In this document: one piece after another, positions 1 to 7,996 of the stretch
Layout: the number at the start of each line of letters is the position of its first letter
Position numbering within the stretch: the stretch's first letter is position 1
Assembly (NCBI GenBank): GCA_026394265.1
Contig: JAPKYO010000022.1
Location: 1 to 36,202, forward strand
Direction: 5' to 3'
Source of the DNA: Candidatus Bathyarchaeota archaeon
Lineage (GTDB): Archaea; Thermoproteota; Bathyarchaeia; TCS64
Length of the DNA stretch: 36,202 nucleotides
Made by a program: the position numbers and the translations under genes
Notes under the pieces: generated by a model
Seen by the model: only the letters and a program-made list of their open reading frames with translations
Database searches by the model: none
Told to the model about the DNA's origin: nothing

Positions 1-1749
1 CGCCGCGACGGCGGGCTCGGCGAAGTCTACGTGGGCAGCGGCGAATATCTCGGGGACGTGTAGCCCCTCGACGACCTTCACCATCTGCTCCTCTATGAAG
101 ACCTCGGGGCTCAGGCTGGGTACGAAGAACCCGGCGAGTCCAAGGGCGCTCACGCCGAGCATTATGGCGACGAGTACCGCGATTGGACCCCACATGATGG
201 CGGGGCTCTCGTGTACGTGGTGGCCCTCGTGCTCGAGCTCGTTGATGAAGTGGCTCTTCTCACCGTAGAAGACCATGTAGATGTAGCGGGCGCTGTAGAC
301 CAGGGTCATCAGGGCGGTGACCACCGCGACCACGTATAGCACGTTTGTCAGTGTGAGCCCCGCGTTGAGGCTCGCCACCAAGACGGCGTCCTTGCTCCAG
401 AAGCCGCTGAACGGGAATATGCCCGCCAGGCTCAACGTCGCTAGGAGCATGAGTATCTTGGTGAATGGCATCTGCTTGCCGAGCCCACCCATCTTATCCA
501 TGTATATCGTCTCGACGGCGTGGATCACGCTGCCCGCGCCGAGGAAAAGCGCCGCCTTGAAGAGGGCGTGGCTGACCAGGTGGAAGACGCCGGCTGTGAG
601 CCCGGGCAGGAGGTTGCCCTCACCGAGGCCCGAGACACCGAGGCCGAGCATCATGAACCCGATCTGGCTCACTGTAGAGTAGGCTAGCACCTTCTTCAGC
701 TCAAGAGCCACTATCGCCTGGCTAGCCGCGAGGAACGCCGTGAAGGCGCCCACGATGGCTATGGCGATGAAGTATGTCTGAGCCTCAGCGAGGTGCTGCG
801 CGAATGTTCCGATGTAGAAGGCGGGCGCCATCCTAGCGACTAGGTAAACACCTGCCTTGACCATCGTGGCGGCGTGGATTAGTGCGCTGACCGCCGTCGG
901 GCCCGCCATGGCCTCGGGGAGCCACTCGTGGAGCGGGAACTGCGCGCTCTTGCCGATTGGTCCTCCGAGGAAGAGTATGGCTGTCAGGCTGAGGAGGCCG
1001 GGGACGACGGATATGGCGGTCATCCACTCGGGCGCCCTCTCGATCAGCTCGACGAAGTTCAGCGTGCCAGCGTAGTTGTAGATGATGAAGATAGAGGCGA
1101 GGAGGAAGACGTCCCCGATACCCGTGACCACGAAGGCCTTCATGCCCGCGTGGCTCGGTGGGAACATCTTGGTCGGCGGCGGGCCACCCAGCCACCTCTC
1201 CTTGGGGTCGCGGTAGTAGTATCCGATCAATCCGTAGCTGCAGAGCCCGACGCCCTCCCAGCCGATCAACATCTGAATCATGTTGTCGGAGAGGACGAGC
1301 AGGAGCATGCTGCCTATGAAGAAGAGGAAGAAGAACCAGTACCTCGTGAGGTGCTCGTCGCCGTGCATGTAGCCGACGCTGTAGACGACGATGAGGAACG
1401 CGATGAACGCGACGACGTTCGCTATCATTATGCTCAGCGGGTCGACTAACACGCCCAGCTTGAGCGGTGCCCCGTTAGGGTATGTTATCCACGTGGCGAC
1501 CTGTATGTCGTTAGTGGCGTGCTCTGCCCAGAGCCCGGGGAGCAGGGATGCCGCCGCGACGACGGCCGCGAAAGCGATGGCGACCGCCGCGTAGTCGCGG
1601 GCCTTGTTGCCCGCCTTGGCGATCAAGGGCATGAGCAGCGCGCCCGCGAGCGGGATCAAGAAGCACAGCCAGGCGCCGGGGTTCTGCATAATTGCATCTA
1701 GCCCGGATGCCTGTACCGATTCGGCCGCGATATTCAGTAGACTGATCAT
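1..1749 (-). CDS. NuoL/FpoL-like antiporter subunit of complex-I-type hydrogenase (3' end outside window)
   Basis: This is the large proton- or sodium-translocating membrane subunit at the distal end of the complex I membrane arm. The frame is open for 583 codons from an ATG at 1749 to the window edge, so the C-terminal part, including any lateral helix, is missing. The family hallmark GKSAQFPLHEWLPEAM followed by AGPTAVSALIHAATMV and VKAGVYLVAR is present, as is the earlier WEGVGLCSYGLIGYYY segment with the conserved transmembrane Glu. The start overlaps the stop of the upstream M/N-type gene by ATGA, which implies translational coupling in the same operon. Membrane helices run throughout. 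The L family is certain from these motifs. The coupled ion is not readable from sequence. Confidence 0.95.
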   Translation of the reverse strand, partial: MISLLNIAAESVQASGLDAIMQNPGAWLCFLIPLAGALLMPLIAKAGNKARDYAAVAIAFAAVVAAASLLPGLWAEHATNDIQVATWITYPNGAPLKLGVLVDPLSIMIANVVAFIAFLIVVYSVGYMHGDEHLTRYWFFFLFFIGSMLLLVLSDNMIQMLIGWEGVGLCSYGLIGYYYRDPKERWLGGPPPTKMFPPSHAGMKAFVVTGIGDVFLLASIFIIYNYAGTLNFVELIERAPEWMTAISVVPGLLSLTAILFLGGPIGKSAQFPLHEWLPEAMAGPTAVSALIHAATMVKAGVYLVARMAPAFYIGTFAQHLAEAQTYFIAIAIVGAFTAFLAASQAIVALELKKVLAYSTVSQIGFMMLGLGVSGLGEGNLLPGLTAGVFHLVSHALFKAALFLGAGSVIHAVETIYMDKMGGLGKQMPFTKILMLLATLSLAGIFPFSGFWSKDAVLVASLNAGLTLTNVLYVVAVVTALMTLVYSARYIYMVFYGEKSHFINELEHEGHHVHESPAIMWGPIAVLVAIMLGVSALGLAGFFVPSLSPEVFIEEQMVKVVEGLHVPEIFAAAHVDFAEPAVAA

Positions 1750-3230
1750 GGCATTATCACCTTTACGTAGTTAGTGAGGTTGAGAAGCGCCTTCGCTGCC
1801 TCGGTCGCGTAGGCTATCATCGGGGCGGGCCACACACCGAATAGGATGATGAGTGTGGCCATCGCGACGGTGACGCCCAGCATGAGGGGCGGCGCCTCCT
1901 TCGTAGCCTTCAAAGCCTCCTTGGGCTGGCCGACCAGCGCCTTCATCACCCGTAGGTAGTAGACCATGCTCAGGGCGCTGTTGAGCACCGCGATCACGGT
2001 GAGCCACCAGAACCCGGGGGCGATCGCCGAGCCGAAGAGTAGGTACTTGCTGATGAAGCCGGCTGTTCCGGGCACTCCGCCGAGGCCGAGCATCGCGATG
2101 AACATCGTCAGCGTCGTGATGGGCATCACCTTTGAGATGCCCCTCAGCTTCTCGATGTCCCGGCTGCCCGCCTCCTCGATCATCGAGCCGGCGGAGAGGA
2201 AAGCCAGCCCCTTCATGAGGCTGTGGTTGAAGATGTGCAGGAACAATCCGGTCAACCCCATGATGCCACCGCTGGCGACGCCTATCATCATGTAGCCGAC
2301 CTGTGCGATGCTCGAGTATGCGAGCATCCTCTTGACGTCGGTCTGCAGGACGGCGACGACGTTTGCGAAGGTCATGGTTATGACTGCGAGTGCTGCGATG
2401 ACTAGTGCGAAGTCGGCTGCTGGGAAGGCGATGTAGAGTATCCGGGTGAGCCCGTAGAGGGCTGTCTCGATGAGGATGCCTGAGAGCATGGCGCTGATTG
2501 GGCTTGGTGCCTCGGGGTGGGCGTCGGGTAGCCAGGTGTGCAATGGCACGATGGCTGACTTTATTCCGAAGCCGACCACGAAGACGACCATGGCGACCAT
2601 CATCCAGACGCCGGCGCCTCCGACGTGGAGGGCGCTGCTGATCTGTGCGAAGTTCACCGTGCCCGCCATGCCGTAGATGAGCGCGATGCCCAGCAGAAGC
2701 ATGGTCGAGCCGACGGCCCCCATAACCATGTACTTGAAGCCCGCCTCGACTGGTCCCCAGTTCTCCTTCCTGAAGGCGACGAGCACGTAGCTCGCGATGC
2801 CCATAAGCTCCCAGAAGACGAAGAATGTGAAGAAGTCGCCGGCGAAGGCCACGCCGATGATGCCGACCACGAGGGCCGACAGCAACGTGTAGTACTCCGT
2901 CAAGCGGGTATCGTGTGCCATGTAGCTGTAGCTGTAGACAGTAGCGAAGAGGCCGAGCAGCGCGGCGCTGAAGGCCATGTAGATGCTGAGCATGTCGATC
3001 TCGAAGCAGGCCCCGAGCGGCGGAGCGCCGCCGAGGGTCACCACGAGTATGCCCGTCGTGCTGGCCTGCACCATCGTGTAGAGCTGCCAGACGCCGGCGA
3101 GGGTGCCGAGGCTCACGAGGATCGCTACGATCTCCCTGAGCTTCGCCACCTTGAGCCTCTCGCCTAGGAGCCCGAAGAGCACCACGGCGAAGGGCGCGAA
3201 CATGAAGATGAGTTCTAGACCCATCACCAT
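1746..3230 (-). CDS. NuoM/NuoN/MrpD-family antiporter-like subunit
   Basis: Second antiporter-like membrane subunit, 494 residues with about 14 predicted helices. It has the TM5 glutamate (E141 in FWELMGIASY), the TM7 lysine (K224 in GFGIKSAIVPLHTWLPDAH) and a lysine in the late TAGFISKYLLF helix, the residues that form the proton path in this family. The sequence mixes NuoM, NuoN and MrpD/MbhH features, so I do not force a single letter. It follows subunit K and precedes L, which differs from the common bacterial K-L-M-N order. The start is either the ATG at 3230 or the ATG at 3224, whose first base is the last base of the K stop codon. Both fit coupled translation. Confidence 0.93.
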   Translation of the reverse strand: MVMGLELIFMFAPFAVVLFGLLGERLKVAKLREIVAILVSLGTLAGVWQLYTMVQASTTGILVVTLGGAPPLGACFEIDMLSIYMAFSAALLGLFATVYSYSYMAHDTRLTEYYTLLSALVVGIIGVAFAGDFFTFFVFWELMGIASYVLVAFRKENWGPVEAGFKYMVMGAVGSTMLLLGIALIYGMAGTVNFAQISSALHVGGAGVWMMVAMVVFVVGFGIKSAIVPLHTWLPDAHPEAPSPISAMLSGILIETALYGLTRILYIAFPAADFALVIAALAVITMTFANVVAVLQTDVKRMLAYSSIAQVGYMMIGVASGGIMGLTGLFLHIFNHSLMKGLAFLSAGSMIEEAGSRDIEKLRGISKVMPITTLTMFIAMLGLGGVPGTAGFISKYLLFGSAIAPGFWWLTVIAVLNSALSMVYYLRVMKALVGQPKEALKATKEAPPLMLGVTVAMATLIILFGVWPAPMIAYATEAAKALLNLTNYVKVIMP

Positions 3231-3538
3231 TTCAGCCTCCTCATCTTGTCGACCTCAGTAGTCTTGAACTGCTTGTAGGCGTTGACTACGAGGGCGAGGC
3301 CGACGGCTATCGTGCTGCCGCCGAGGATTATCGACATGAATGCCAGGCTCTGGCCCAGCGGGTCGACGAACCCAGCGGCTATCCTGTAAGACGCGAAGTA
3401 GACGAGGGCGAGGTTGCCGGCGTTGAGCATCAGTTCGACGCCGAGCAGTATGCGTATCATGCTCTTCTGCGTCACGCAGTAGAGGCCGATGCATATCAGC
3501 GCGAATATAGCGCCGATGAAGACCACGTCGTTTGCCAT
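3224..3538 (-). CDS. nuoK: NuoK-like membrane subunit
   Basis: Small three-helix membrane subunit of the complex I proton path (104 residues, the usual length for the family). The core CVTQKSMIRILLGVELMLNAGNLALVYF contains the conserved glutamate of the second helix (GVELMLNAGNL). An in-frame upstream start at 3571 exists, but the ATG at 3538 is preferred because it shares one base with the upstream TGA stop and gives the family-typical N-terminus MANDVVFIGAIFAL. It sits between the second J half and the M/N gene in the operon. Confidence 0.94.
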   Translation of the reverse strand: MANDVVFIGAIFALICIGLYCVTQKSMIRILLGVELMLNAGNLALVYFASYRIAAGFVDPLGQSLAFMSIILGGSTIAVGLALVVNAYKQFKTTEVDKMRRLKW

Positions 3539-3810
3539 CAGTGTTTCTCCTCCCTTAGGAGCGCCAGGCAACTGATCGCCGTGGCGAATAGTATGAGTGT
3601 CTGCATCATCAGATCGAGTCCCCTGAAGTTCCAGAGGAAGTTGCTCATCTCGCCACCAAGCTGGTCAGCCTGCTGGGTCGAGAGTAGTTCCCTGCTCAGG
3701 AAAGAGGCGTGTGGGAACGGTGTGGTTGATACCACGTAGAGCAGCGAGAGGAAGAGGAGCCCCGATACTATGAGGCCCGCGACTTTGATTGCGCCGTTAT
3801 TTTCACTCAT
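3538..3810 (-). CDS. NuoJ C-terminal half (J2), separate gene
   Basis: This 90-residue protein has one N-terminal helix (about residues 9-27) and a second near the C-terminus (LDLMMQTLILFATAISCLALL). Together with the preceding gene it makes up one NuoJ. A split J is known from the Fpo complex of Methanosarcina (two fpoJ genes), and MbhE-like small subunits occur in group 4 hydrogenases. The ATG at 3810 overlaps the end of J1 by 8 bases. An upstream in-frame start at 3819 is less likely. The sequence is weakly conserved and the assignment leans on position and on the topology. Confidence 0.8.
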   Translation of the reverse strand: MSENNGAIKVAGLIVSGLLFLSLLYVVSTTPFPHASFLSRELLSTQQADQLGGEMSNFLWNFRGLDLMMQTLILFATAISCLALLREEKH

Positions 3811-4051
3811 TTCCCTCACTCCTCACGAACATTATGACGGCGACGAACAGAACCACTACCGCGCCTCCGTAGATGAGCATCTGGAAGAGGCCCACGTAGG
3901 GCGCGTAGAGCGTCCAGTAGAGGCCGCCGAGGCAGAGGCACATCGCGCCGAGGCTGAGAGCCGCGTATAGCAGGTTCTTCAGCCCAGCCGCGCCGAGTGC
4001 GAATGCGATGGTCGCCGCGAGTATTCCGAACTGTAACAACTCGGACGCCAT
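3803..4051 (-). CDS. NuoJ N-terminal half (J1), separate gene
   Basis: This 82-residue membrane protein carries the N-terminal NuoJ domain. Three hydrophobic helices include GLKNLLYAALSLGAMCLCLGGLYWTL and the conserved end YAPYVGLFQMLIYGGAVVVLFVAVIMF, which contains the NuoJ TM3 region important for coupling. The ATG at 4051 shares a base with the NuoI stop (TGATG). A GTG one codon earlier, at 4054, is also possible. The gene stops soon after the third helix, where a normal NuoJ would continue into the part encoded by the next gene. Confidence 0.9.
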   Translation of the reverse strand: MASELLQFGILAATIAFALGAAGLKNLLYAALSLGAMCLCLGGLYWTLYAPYVGLFQMLIYGGAVVVLFVAVIMFVRSEGNE

Positions 4052-4521
4052 CACTTCTTCGCCTCCTTATGCGCCGCCGCCTTCTTAGCCGGGGCGGACG
4101 GCTTCTCAACCGGCGCAGCCGGAGCTACCACAGCCACTGGAGCCGCGGGCTTCGCGGCGGGTACCGCAGGCGCCCTGGGCGTCCTATTGAACTCCAGTAT
4201 CTCGTCCGCCTTGTTGATGACGGCGAGCTCATACGCCGTGGTGAGCCAGATGGCTCCGGTGGGGCAGCTCTCCTCGCACTGCTGGCAGAAGAGGCAGGCC
4301 CCGAGGTTGATCTTCAACCCCTCGCACTTCGGGCCGAGGCCCTTGAGCTCGATGGCGAAGCTCGGGCAGACGCGGCTGCACATGCCGCACCCCGTGCACT
4401 TCGCCTCGTCGTAATCGTGTCTGCCGCGGCTACCCTTGGGCATCTCCCTCTTCTCGAAGGGGTAGACTAACGTGCAGGGCTTGCTAAAGGCGTTCTTGAG
4501 AAGTTCTCTCTCCATAGCCAT
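4051..4521 (-). CDS. nuoI: NuoI/HycF-like 2x[4Fe-4S] ferredoxin subunit with Ala/Pro/Lys-rich tail
   Basis: Electron-transfer subunit (156 residues) with two complete [4Fe-4S] motifs: C42, C45, C48, C52 in CTGCGMCSRVCP and C76, C79, C82, C86 in CLFCQQCEESCP. It would pass electrons between a soluble donor, probably ferredoxin, and the cluster in subunit B. The C-terminal 40 residues are a low-complexity Ala/Pro/Lys/Val segment not usual for NuoI. It could be a flexible docking arm for ferredoxin or another partner (inference). No NuoE, F or G electron-input genes are seen in the part of the operon visible here, which agrees with direct ferredoxin use. It starts one base after the NuoH stop. 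Confidence 0.95.
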   Translation of the reverse strand: MAMERELLKNAFSKPCTLVYPFEKREMPKGSRGRHDYDEAKCTGCGMCSRVCPSFAIELKGLGPKCEGLKINLGACLFCQQCEESCPTGAIWLTTAYELAVINKADEILEFNRTPRAPAVPAAKPAAPVAVVAPAAPVEKPSAPAKKAAAHKEAKK

Positions 4522-4522
4522 C

Positions 4523-5533
4523 TTAGATCACTCCCGACAGCGCCACGATCGCCATCACCTGTAGGACGGCGAGGGGCGTCAGGTATTGCCACGCCCAGCG
4601 GAGCATGAGGTCTATCCTGAACCTGGCGAACGCTGCGCTCAGGTTGCTTAGGATGAGGACGCAGAACGTGGTCTTTATGATGAACCATACGATTGGGGGT
4701 AGGATTGGTCCGGCTGGTCCGCCTAGGAACAGCGATGTCAGCAGGGCGGAGGCGAGCACCATCTTGATGTCGCGCCCGAGGGTTAGCAGGGCCAGCTTCT
4801 TTCCGCTGTACTCGACCTGCCAGCCGTGGACGATCTCGGTCTCGGCCTCGGCCATGTCGAATGGGCGCATCTCGGTCTCCGCGAGGAGAGAGAGGATGCA
4901 GATGCAGAAGCCGACGAACATGGCGACTCCGAGCAGGGCACCCCAGATGGTCGGGCCTGCGAGGAAGTTCTGTACACTCCCCACCTCCCATGCGACGATG
5001 TTGTTGATGCTGAGGCTGCCAGCCATGATGCCGGGGCCGAGCGCGAGCAACACGAGCGGAATCTCGTATGCGAGGGTAGCGAGCGCCACCCTAGTCGCGC
5101 CGATTGCGCCGAAGGCGTTGGAGCTGCTCCAACCTGCGAGGAAGACGTTGAGGACTATGAGGCTGCATATGAGGAGGACGATGATGAGGTCGCCCTCGAA
5201 GCTGACGATCGGGGTATAGGAGTAGAGGTTGGTCAGGGACTGTATGGGCATTATGAAGACGGCGGAGAGCGCGAGGGCGAAGATTATCACAGGCGCCGAG
5301 ATGAAAAGCGTCCTGTTCGCCGCGGCGGGCGTGATGTCCTCCTTAGCGAGGAGCTTCACGATGTCGGCGAAGGGCTGCAGTATGCCGGCGGGGCCGGTGT
5401 GCATCGGGCCCCTCCTGTTCTGGAGGCGCGCGACGGTCTTCCGGCTCAGCCAGTTGCAGTATAGGGCGTAGGCTATGATGAAGAGCGCCCCGGGGAACAC
5501 GACGACGCTGACTATGTCACTTATTGAGACCAT
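4523..5533 (-). CDS. nuoH: NuoH/HycD-like membrane anchor subunit
   Basis: Membrane subunit that docks the catalytic arm (336 residues, normal length, about 8 helices). The cytoplasmic loop signatures are present: RLQNRRGP near residue 38, and ETEMRPFDMAEAETEIVHGWQVEYSG around residues 220-245, an acidic loop typical of NuoH and of group 4 hydrogenase D subunits. The ATG at 5533 overlaps the NuoD coding end by 17 bases. The family is unambiguous. In complex I this subunit holds the quinone cavity, but here the D and B subunits look like hydrogenase, so a quinone site is not expected. Confidence 0.95.
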   Translation of the reverse strand: MVSISDIVSVVVFPGALFIIAYALYCNWLSRKTVARLQNRRGPMHTGPAGILQPFADIVKLLAKEDITPAAANRTLFISAPVIIFALALSAVFIMPIQSLTNLYSYTPIVSFEGDLIIVLLICSLIVLNVFLAGWSSSNAFGAIGATRVALATLAYEIPLVLLALGPGIMAGSLSINNIVAWEVGSVQNFLAGPTIWGALLGVAMFVGFCICILSLLAETEMRPFDMAEAETEIVHGWQVEYSGKKLALLTLGRDIKMVLASALLTSLFLGGPAGPILPPIVWFIIKTTFCVLILSNLSAAFARFRIDLMLRWAWQYLTPLAVLQVMAIVALSGVI

Positions 5534-6710
5534 TAGAGTACCACCTTATTCCGTATCTCCTGAGTTCCTCGTCGTTCATGTCCCATGTCTTCTCCTTTGA
5601 CTCGTCGACGAAGACCATGCGGTCCGTGCAGCTGAAGCACGGGTCGATGCCCGCGAGGACTATTGGGATGTCGGCGATGTACCCGCCCTTGAGCTTGACC
5701 ACGAGGCTGGGTATGTTCGCCATCGTCGGCGCCCTGATCTTGTACCTGTAGGGCTTGTTGTCGCCCTTGCTGCATATGTAGTGGATGTCCTCGCCGCGCT
5801 GTGCCTCGATCATGTTGACGGCCTCGCCCTCGGGGACCTTCTGCAGGGGGTTGAACTTCTCCCTGATAGGGCCATCGGGCAGGTGATCTAGGACATACTT
5901 GGCGATCCCGACGCTCTCCACCAACTCGCCTACGCGGACGACGACGTTACCCAGTACATCGCCGCTCTCGGCGGTGACGACGTTCCACGGGATCTCGTCG
6001 TATGCTAGGTAGGGGTTGTCGCGGCGGGTGTCCTTGTTCACGCCGCTTGCGCGTGCGTGTGGGCCGCAGCCGCAGAGGCGGATCATGTCAGCCTTGCTGC
6101 AGTAGCCGACGCCGGCGGCCCTGTTGATGATCGTGGACTCCGTCGTGGCGACCTGAGTGTAGTACTTTGTGCGCTCCGCGAGTATATCGAGCCCCTTCTG
6201 GAACTTGGGTATCTGGTCACTCGATATGTCCCTGCGGACGCCGCCTATTGCGTTGAAGGCGTAGTTGACCCTGTTGCCGCTTATCTCCTCGAGCATGTCG
6301 AGGACGACCTCGCGGTCGCGCCAGACGTAGTAGAAGAGGGTGTCGAAGCCGATCTCGTGGGCGGCGACGCCGACCCAGAGCAGGTGGCTGTGCAGCCTCT
6401 CCAGCTCGTGTACGAATGTGCGCAGGTACTTAGCCCTCGGGGGGATGGTTATGCCCGCGACGTCCTCCACGTTCATGGCGTAGAGCGTCTGGTGGGCGTT
6501 GCTGCAGATTCCGCAGACCCTCTCCGTAAGGTAGAGGTTCTGTATGTAGGTCCTCGCCTCCATCGCCTTCTCGATGCCCCTGTGGTTGTAGCCCAGGCGG
6601 GGCTCAACGTCGACGACTACCTCGCCGTCGACCTTGAAGAGGAAGCTCGCCGGCTCCTTAAGCGCTGGATGCTGCGGGCCTATTGGTATGCTAAACTCTG
6701 TGTCACTCAT
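5517..6710 (-). CDS. [NiFe]-hydrogenase large subunit of the NuoD/HycE type
   Basis: Catalytic large subunit, 397 residues from the ATG at 6710, which makes an ATGA overlap with the NuoC stop. ATG 6716 is an alternative. Unlike NuoD of respiratory complex I, all four nickel-binding cysteines are present: C66 and C69 in ERVCGICSNAH, C358 and C361 in DPCFSCTDR. After R364 there is a 33-residue tail ending WYSNGLNK, equivalent to the C-terminal peptide that HycI removes from HycE in E. coli. The protein therefore looks like a precursor of an active hydrogenase. The N-terminal FSIPIGPQHPALKEP and YNHRGIEKAMEARTY are family-typical. Redox partner and direction of catalysis are inferred, not seen. 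Confidence 0.95.
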   Translation of the reverse strand: MSDTEFSIPIGPQHPALKEPASFLFKVDGEVVVDVEPRLGYNHRGIEKAMEARTYIQNLYLTERVCGICSNAHQTLYAMNVEDVAGITIPPRAKYLRTFVHELERLHSHLLWVGVAAHEIGFDTLFYYVWRDREVVLDMLEEISGNRVNYAFNAIGGVRRDISSDQIPKFQKGLDILAERTKYYTQVATTESTIINRAAGVGYCSKADMIRLCGCGPHARASGVNKDTRRDNPYLAYDEIPWNVVTAESGDVLGNVVVRVGELVESVGIAKYVLDHLPDGPIREKFNPLQKVPEGEAVNMIEAQRGEDIHYICSKGDNKPYRYKIRAPTMANIPSLVVKLKGGYIADIPIVLAGIDPCFSCTDRMVFVDESKEKTWDMNDEELRRYGIRWYSNGLNK

Positions 6711-7198
6711 GTCCATTCCTCCCCGTCGATCGCCTTCCTGAGGGACTTCACGTCCCACTTCTTCAGGAGCGGGAAGACTCCCTCGGGCCACTCCTCGGTC
6801 ATGAGGAGCCTCTTCGGGTTGGGATGACCTTCAGGGGTTACCCCGAGGAGGTCGTAGACCTCCCTCTCGAAGATTGTGGCGCCGTTGATTATGTCTGTGA
6901 TTGAGGGGACCACCGGCTTGTCGGCTGGGACCCGCACCTTGATAGTGAAGATGAGGTTAGGGCGGTTGAAGTGATAGTTCAGCTCCCTCTCCTCGCCATA
7001 GTCTACACCCGTGATCGTCGAGAGGTGGAACAGCCCCTCCTTCTCCTTGATGTAGGTGACGGCGTCCCTGAGCTTCTCGGTCTTTATGGTGACGTAGTAC
7101 CGCTTCTCCTTTGGGACCTTTGAGTCGATGACGTTCTTTTTGCCGATCGTTTCGATGAATCTCTCAAGGGTCTTCTTATTTTCTTCAGCGTAACTCAT
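6707..7198 (-). CDS. nuoC: NuoC/HycE N-terminal-like 30 kDa subunit
   Basis: Peripheral-arm structural subunit (163 residues) that pairs with the large subunit. The 30 kDa signature is clear near residues 110-140: FEREVYDLLGVTPEGHPNPKR followed by LLMTEEWPEGVFPL. In E. coli Hyc the same domain is fused to the N-terminus of the large subunit. Here it is a separate gene, as in Nqo and Fpo. A Shine-Dalgarno-like GAGGTGA (about 7205-7211) overlaps the NuoB stop. The stop overlaps the start of the large-subunit gene. Confidence 0.95.
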   Translation of the reverse strand: MSYAEENKKTLERFIETIGKKNVIDSKVPKEKRYYVTIKTEKLRDAVTYIKEKEGLFHLSTITGVDYGEERELNYHFNRPNLIFTIKVRVPADKPVVPSITDIINGATIFEREVYDLLGVTPEGHPNPKRLLMTEEWPEGVFPLLKKWDVKSLRKAIDGEEWT

Positions 7199-7208
7199 TC
7201 AATTCACC

Positions 7209-7628
7209 TCAGTACCCCGCGCTCTTCAGGAGCTTTACCACGCCGTCGAGGATGGCCTCCGGTTTAGGGGGGCAGCCCACGACGTAGGCGTTGACCGGGA
7301 TGACCTTGTCGACGCCCTCCATGACGTTGTAGCAGTCCTGGAATGTGCCGCCCGTGTTGGCGCAGCTGCCGATCGCCACGACGAACTTTGGCTCAGGCAT
7401 CTGCTCGTATATCCTCTGGAGCCTGCTCTTCAGCTTCCGGGATATTGAACCGGAGATGAGCAGGACGTCGGCGTGTCTTGGGCTTCCCTTGAGGACGCCG
7501 CCGAAGCGCTCGATGTCGAATCGAGGCGTCAACACCGCGACGATCTCTATGTCGCAGGCGTTGCATGCGGCGCCGTTGAAGTGTATCAGCCAAGGGGAGC
7601 GAGTTCTAGCCCATGTAACGAGGCCCAT
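7209..7628 (-). CDS. [NiFe]-hydrogenase small subunit of the NuoB/HycG type
   Basis: Holds the proximal [4Fe-4S] cluster next to the active site (139 residues). Ligands are C22 and C25 in AACNACDIEI, C89 in IGSCANTGG and C119 in VGCPPKPEAI. The first pair is CxxC, as in EchC, HycG and other group 4 hydrogenases, whereas NuoB of complex I has adjacent cysteines. This supports the hydrogenase reading of the large subunit. The ATG at 7628 was chosen over a longer frame because GGAGG lies just upstream and the NuoA stop is one base away. Confidence 0.95.
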   Translation of the reverse strand: MGLVTWARTRSPWLIHFNGAACNACDIEIVAVLTPRFDIERFGGVLKGSPRHADVLLISGSISRKLKSRLQRIYEQMPEPKFVVAIGSCANTGGTFQDCYNVMEGVDKVIPVNAYVVGCPPKPEAILDGVVKLLKSAGY

Positions 7629-7629
7629 T

Positions 7630-7965
7630 TCATTTCCTCCACTTTGCCGAGAGTATGGCGATGGACACAAGCGACGCAGCCGCATACGCTAGCGGAAGCA
7701 TCACATTAGCCGGTCTGGCGAGCGTCGTCGCGAGGACGAAGCCCAATACGTCGAATATCATGAAGTATACCGCGTAGATGAAGAAGTTCTCGACGTTCAC
7801 CCTAACCTTGGTGGGGGTTATGTCCTCACCGCAGGCGTAGGGCGCCAGTTTGCCGGGTGTGTCCGGACTCTTGGGTGCGATGTCGTTGCCTATCGCCATG
7901 ATGATCAGGGCGACGGCGACGGCTACAACCAAAATTACTGCGAATCCGGTAAGACCTTCAAGCAA
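7630..7965 (-). CDS. nuoA: NuoA-like membrane subunit, TTG start
   Basis: Three-helix subunit (111 residues) carrying the NuoA loop PYACGEDITP, with the Cys that in complex I reports the active/deactive state, followed by FFIYAVYFMIFDVLGFVLA, where the Asp of the FDV motif is conserved. The only sensible start is the TTG at 7965, with GAGGG just upstream, because the first ATG lies inside helix 1. This is the first gene of the operon. A NuoA subunit is typical of complex I and Fpo but not of the simple Ech or Hyc hydrogenases, so its presence with a Ni-binding large subunit marks an intermediate architecture. Confidence 0.92.
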   Translation of the reverse strand: MLEGLTGFAVILVVAVAVALIIMAIGNDIAPKSPDTPGKLAPYACGEDITPTKVRVNVENFFIYAVYFMIFDVLGFVLATTLARPANVMLPLAYAAASLVSIAILSAKWRK

Positions 7966-7996
7966 TTCGGTCCCTCAAACCTTCGTTTGGTTGCGG

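Noticed and set aside
928..3167. Long plus-strand frames at 928-1449 and 2625-3167
   Set aside because: They are antisense to the L and M/N subunits and consist of Glu/Asp/Arg/His-rich low-complexity sequence typical of GC-rich shadows.
5517..6791. Longer N-terminus for the large subunit starting at 6791
   Set aside because: The extra 27 residues overlap the end of NuoC in another frame and do not look like the family. ATG 6710 with the ATGA overlap fits the operon style.
4826..6827. Plus-strand frames at 4826-5464 and 6057-6827
   Set aside because: Antisense to well-supported NuoH and large-subunit genes, with no domain-like sequence.
1..7965. Ordinary respiratory complex I or F420H2 dehydrogenase
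   Set aside because: The nickel ligands in D, CxxC in B, the cleavable tail and the adjacent HycI-type protease argue for a hydrogenase. No fpoF or nuoEFG gene is visible in the window, though the far end of the operon is cut off.
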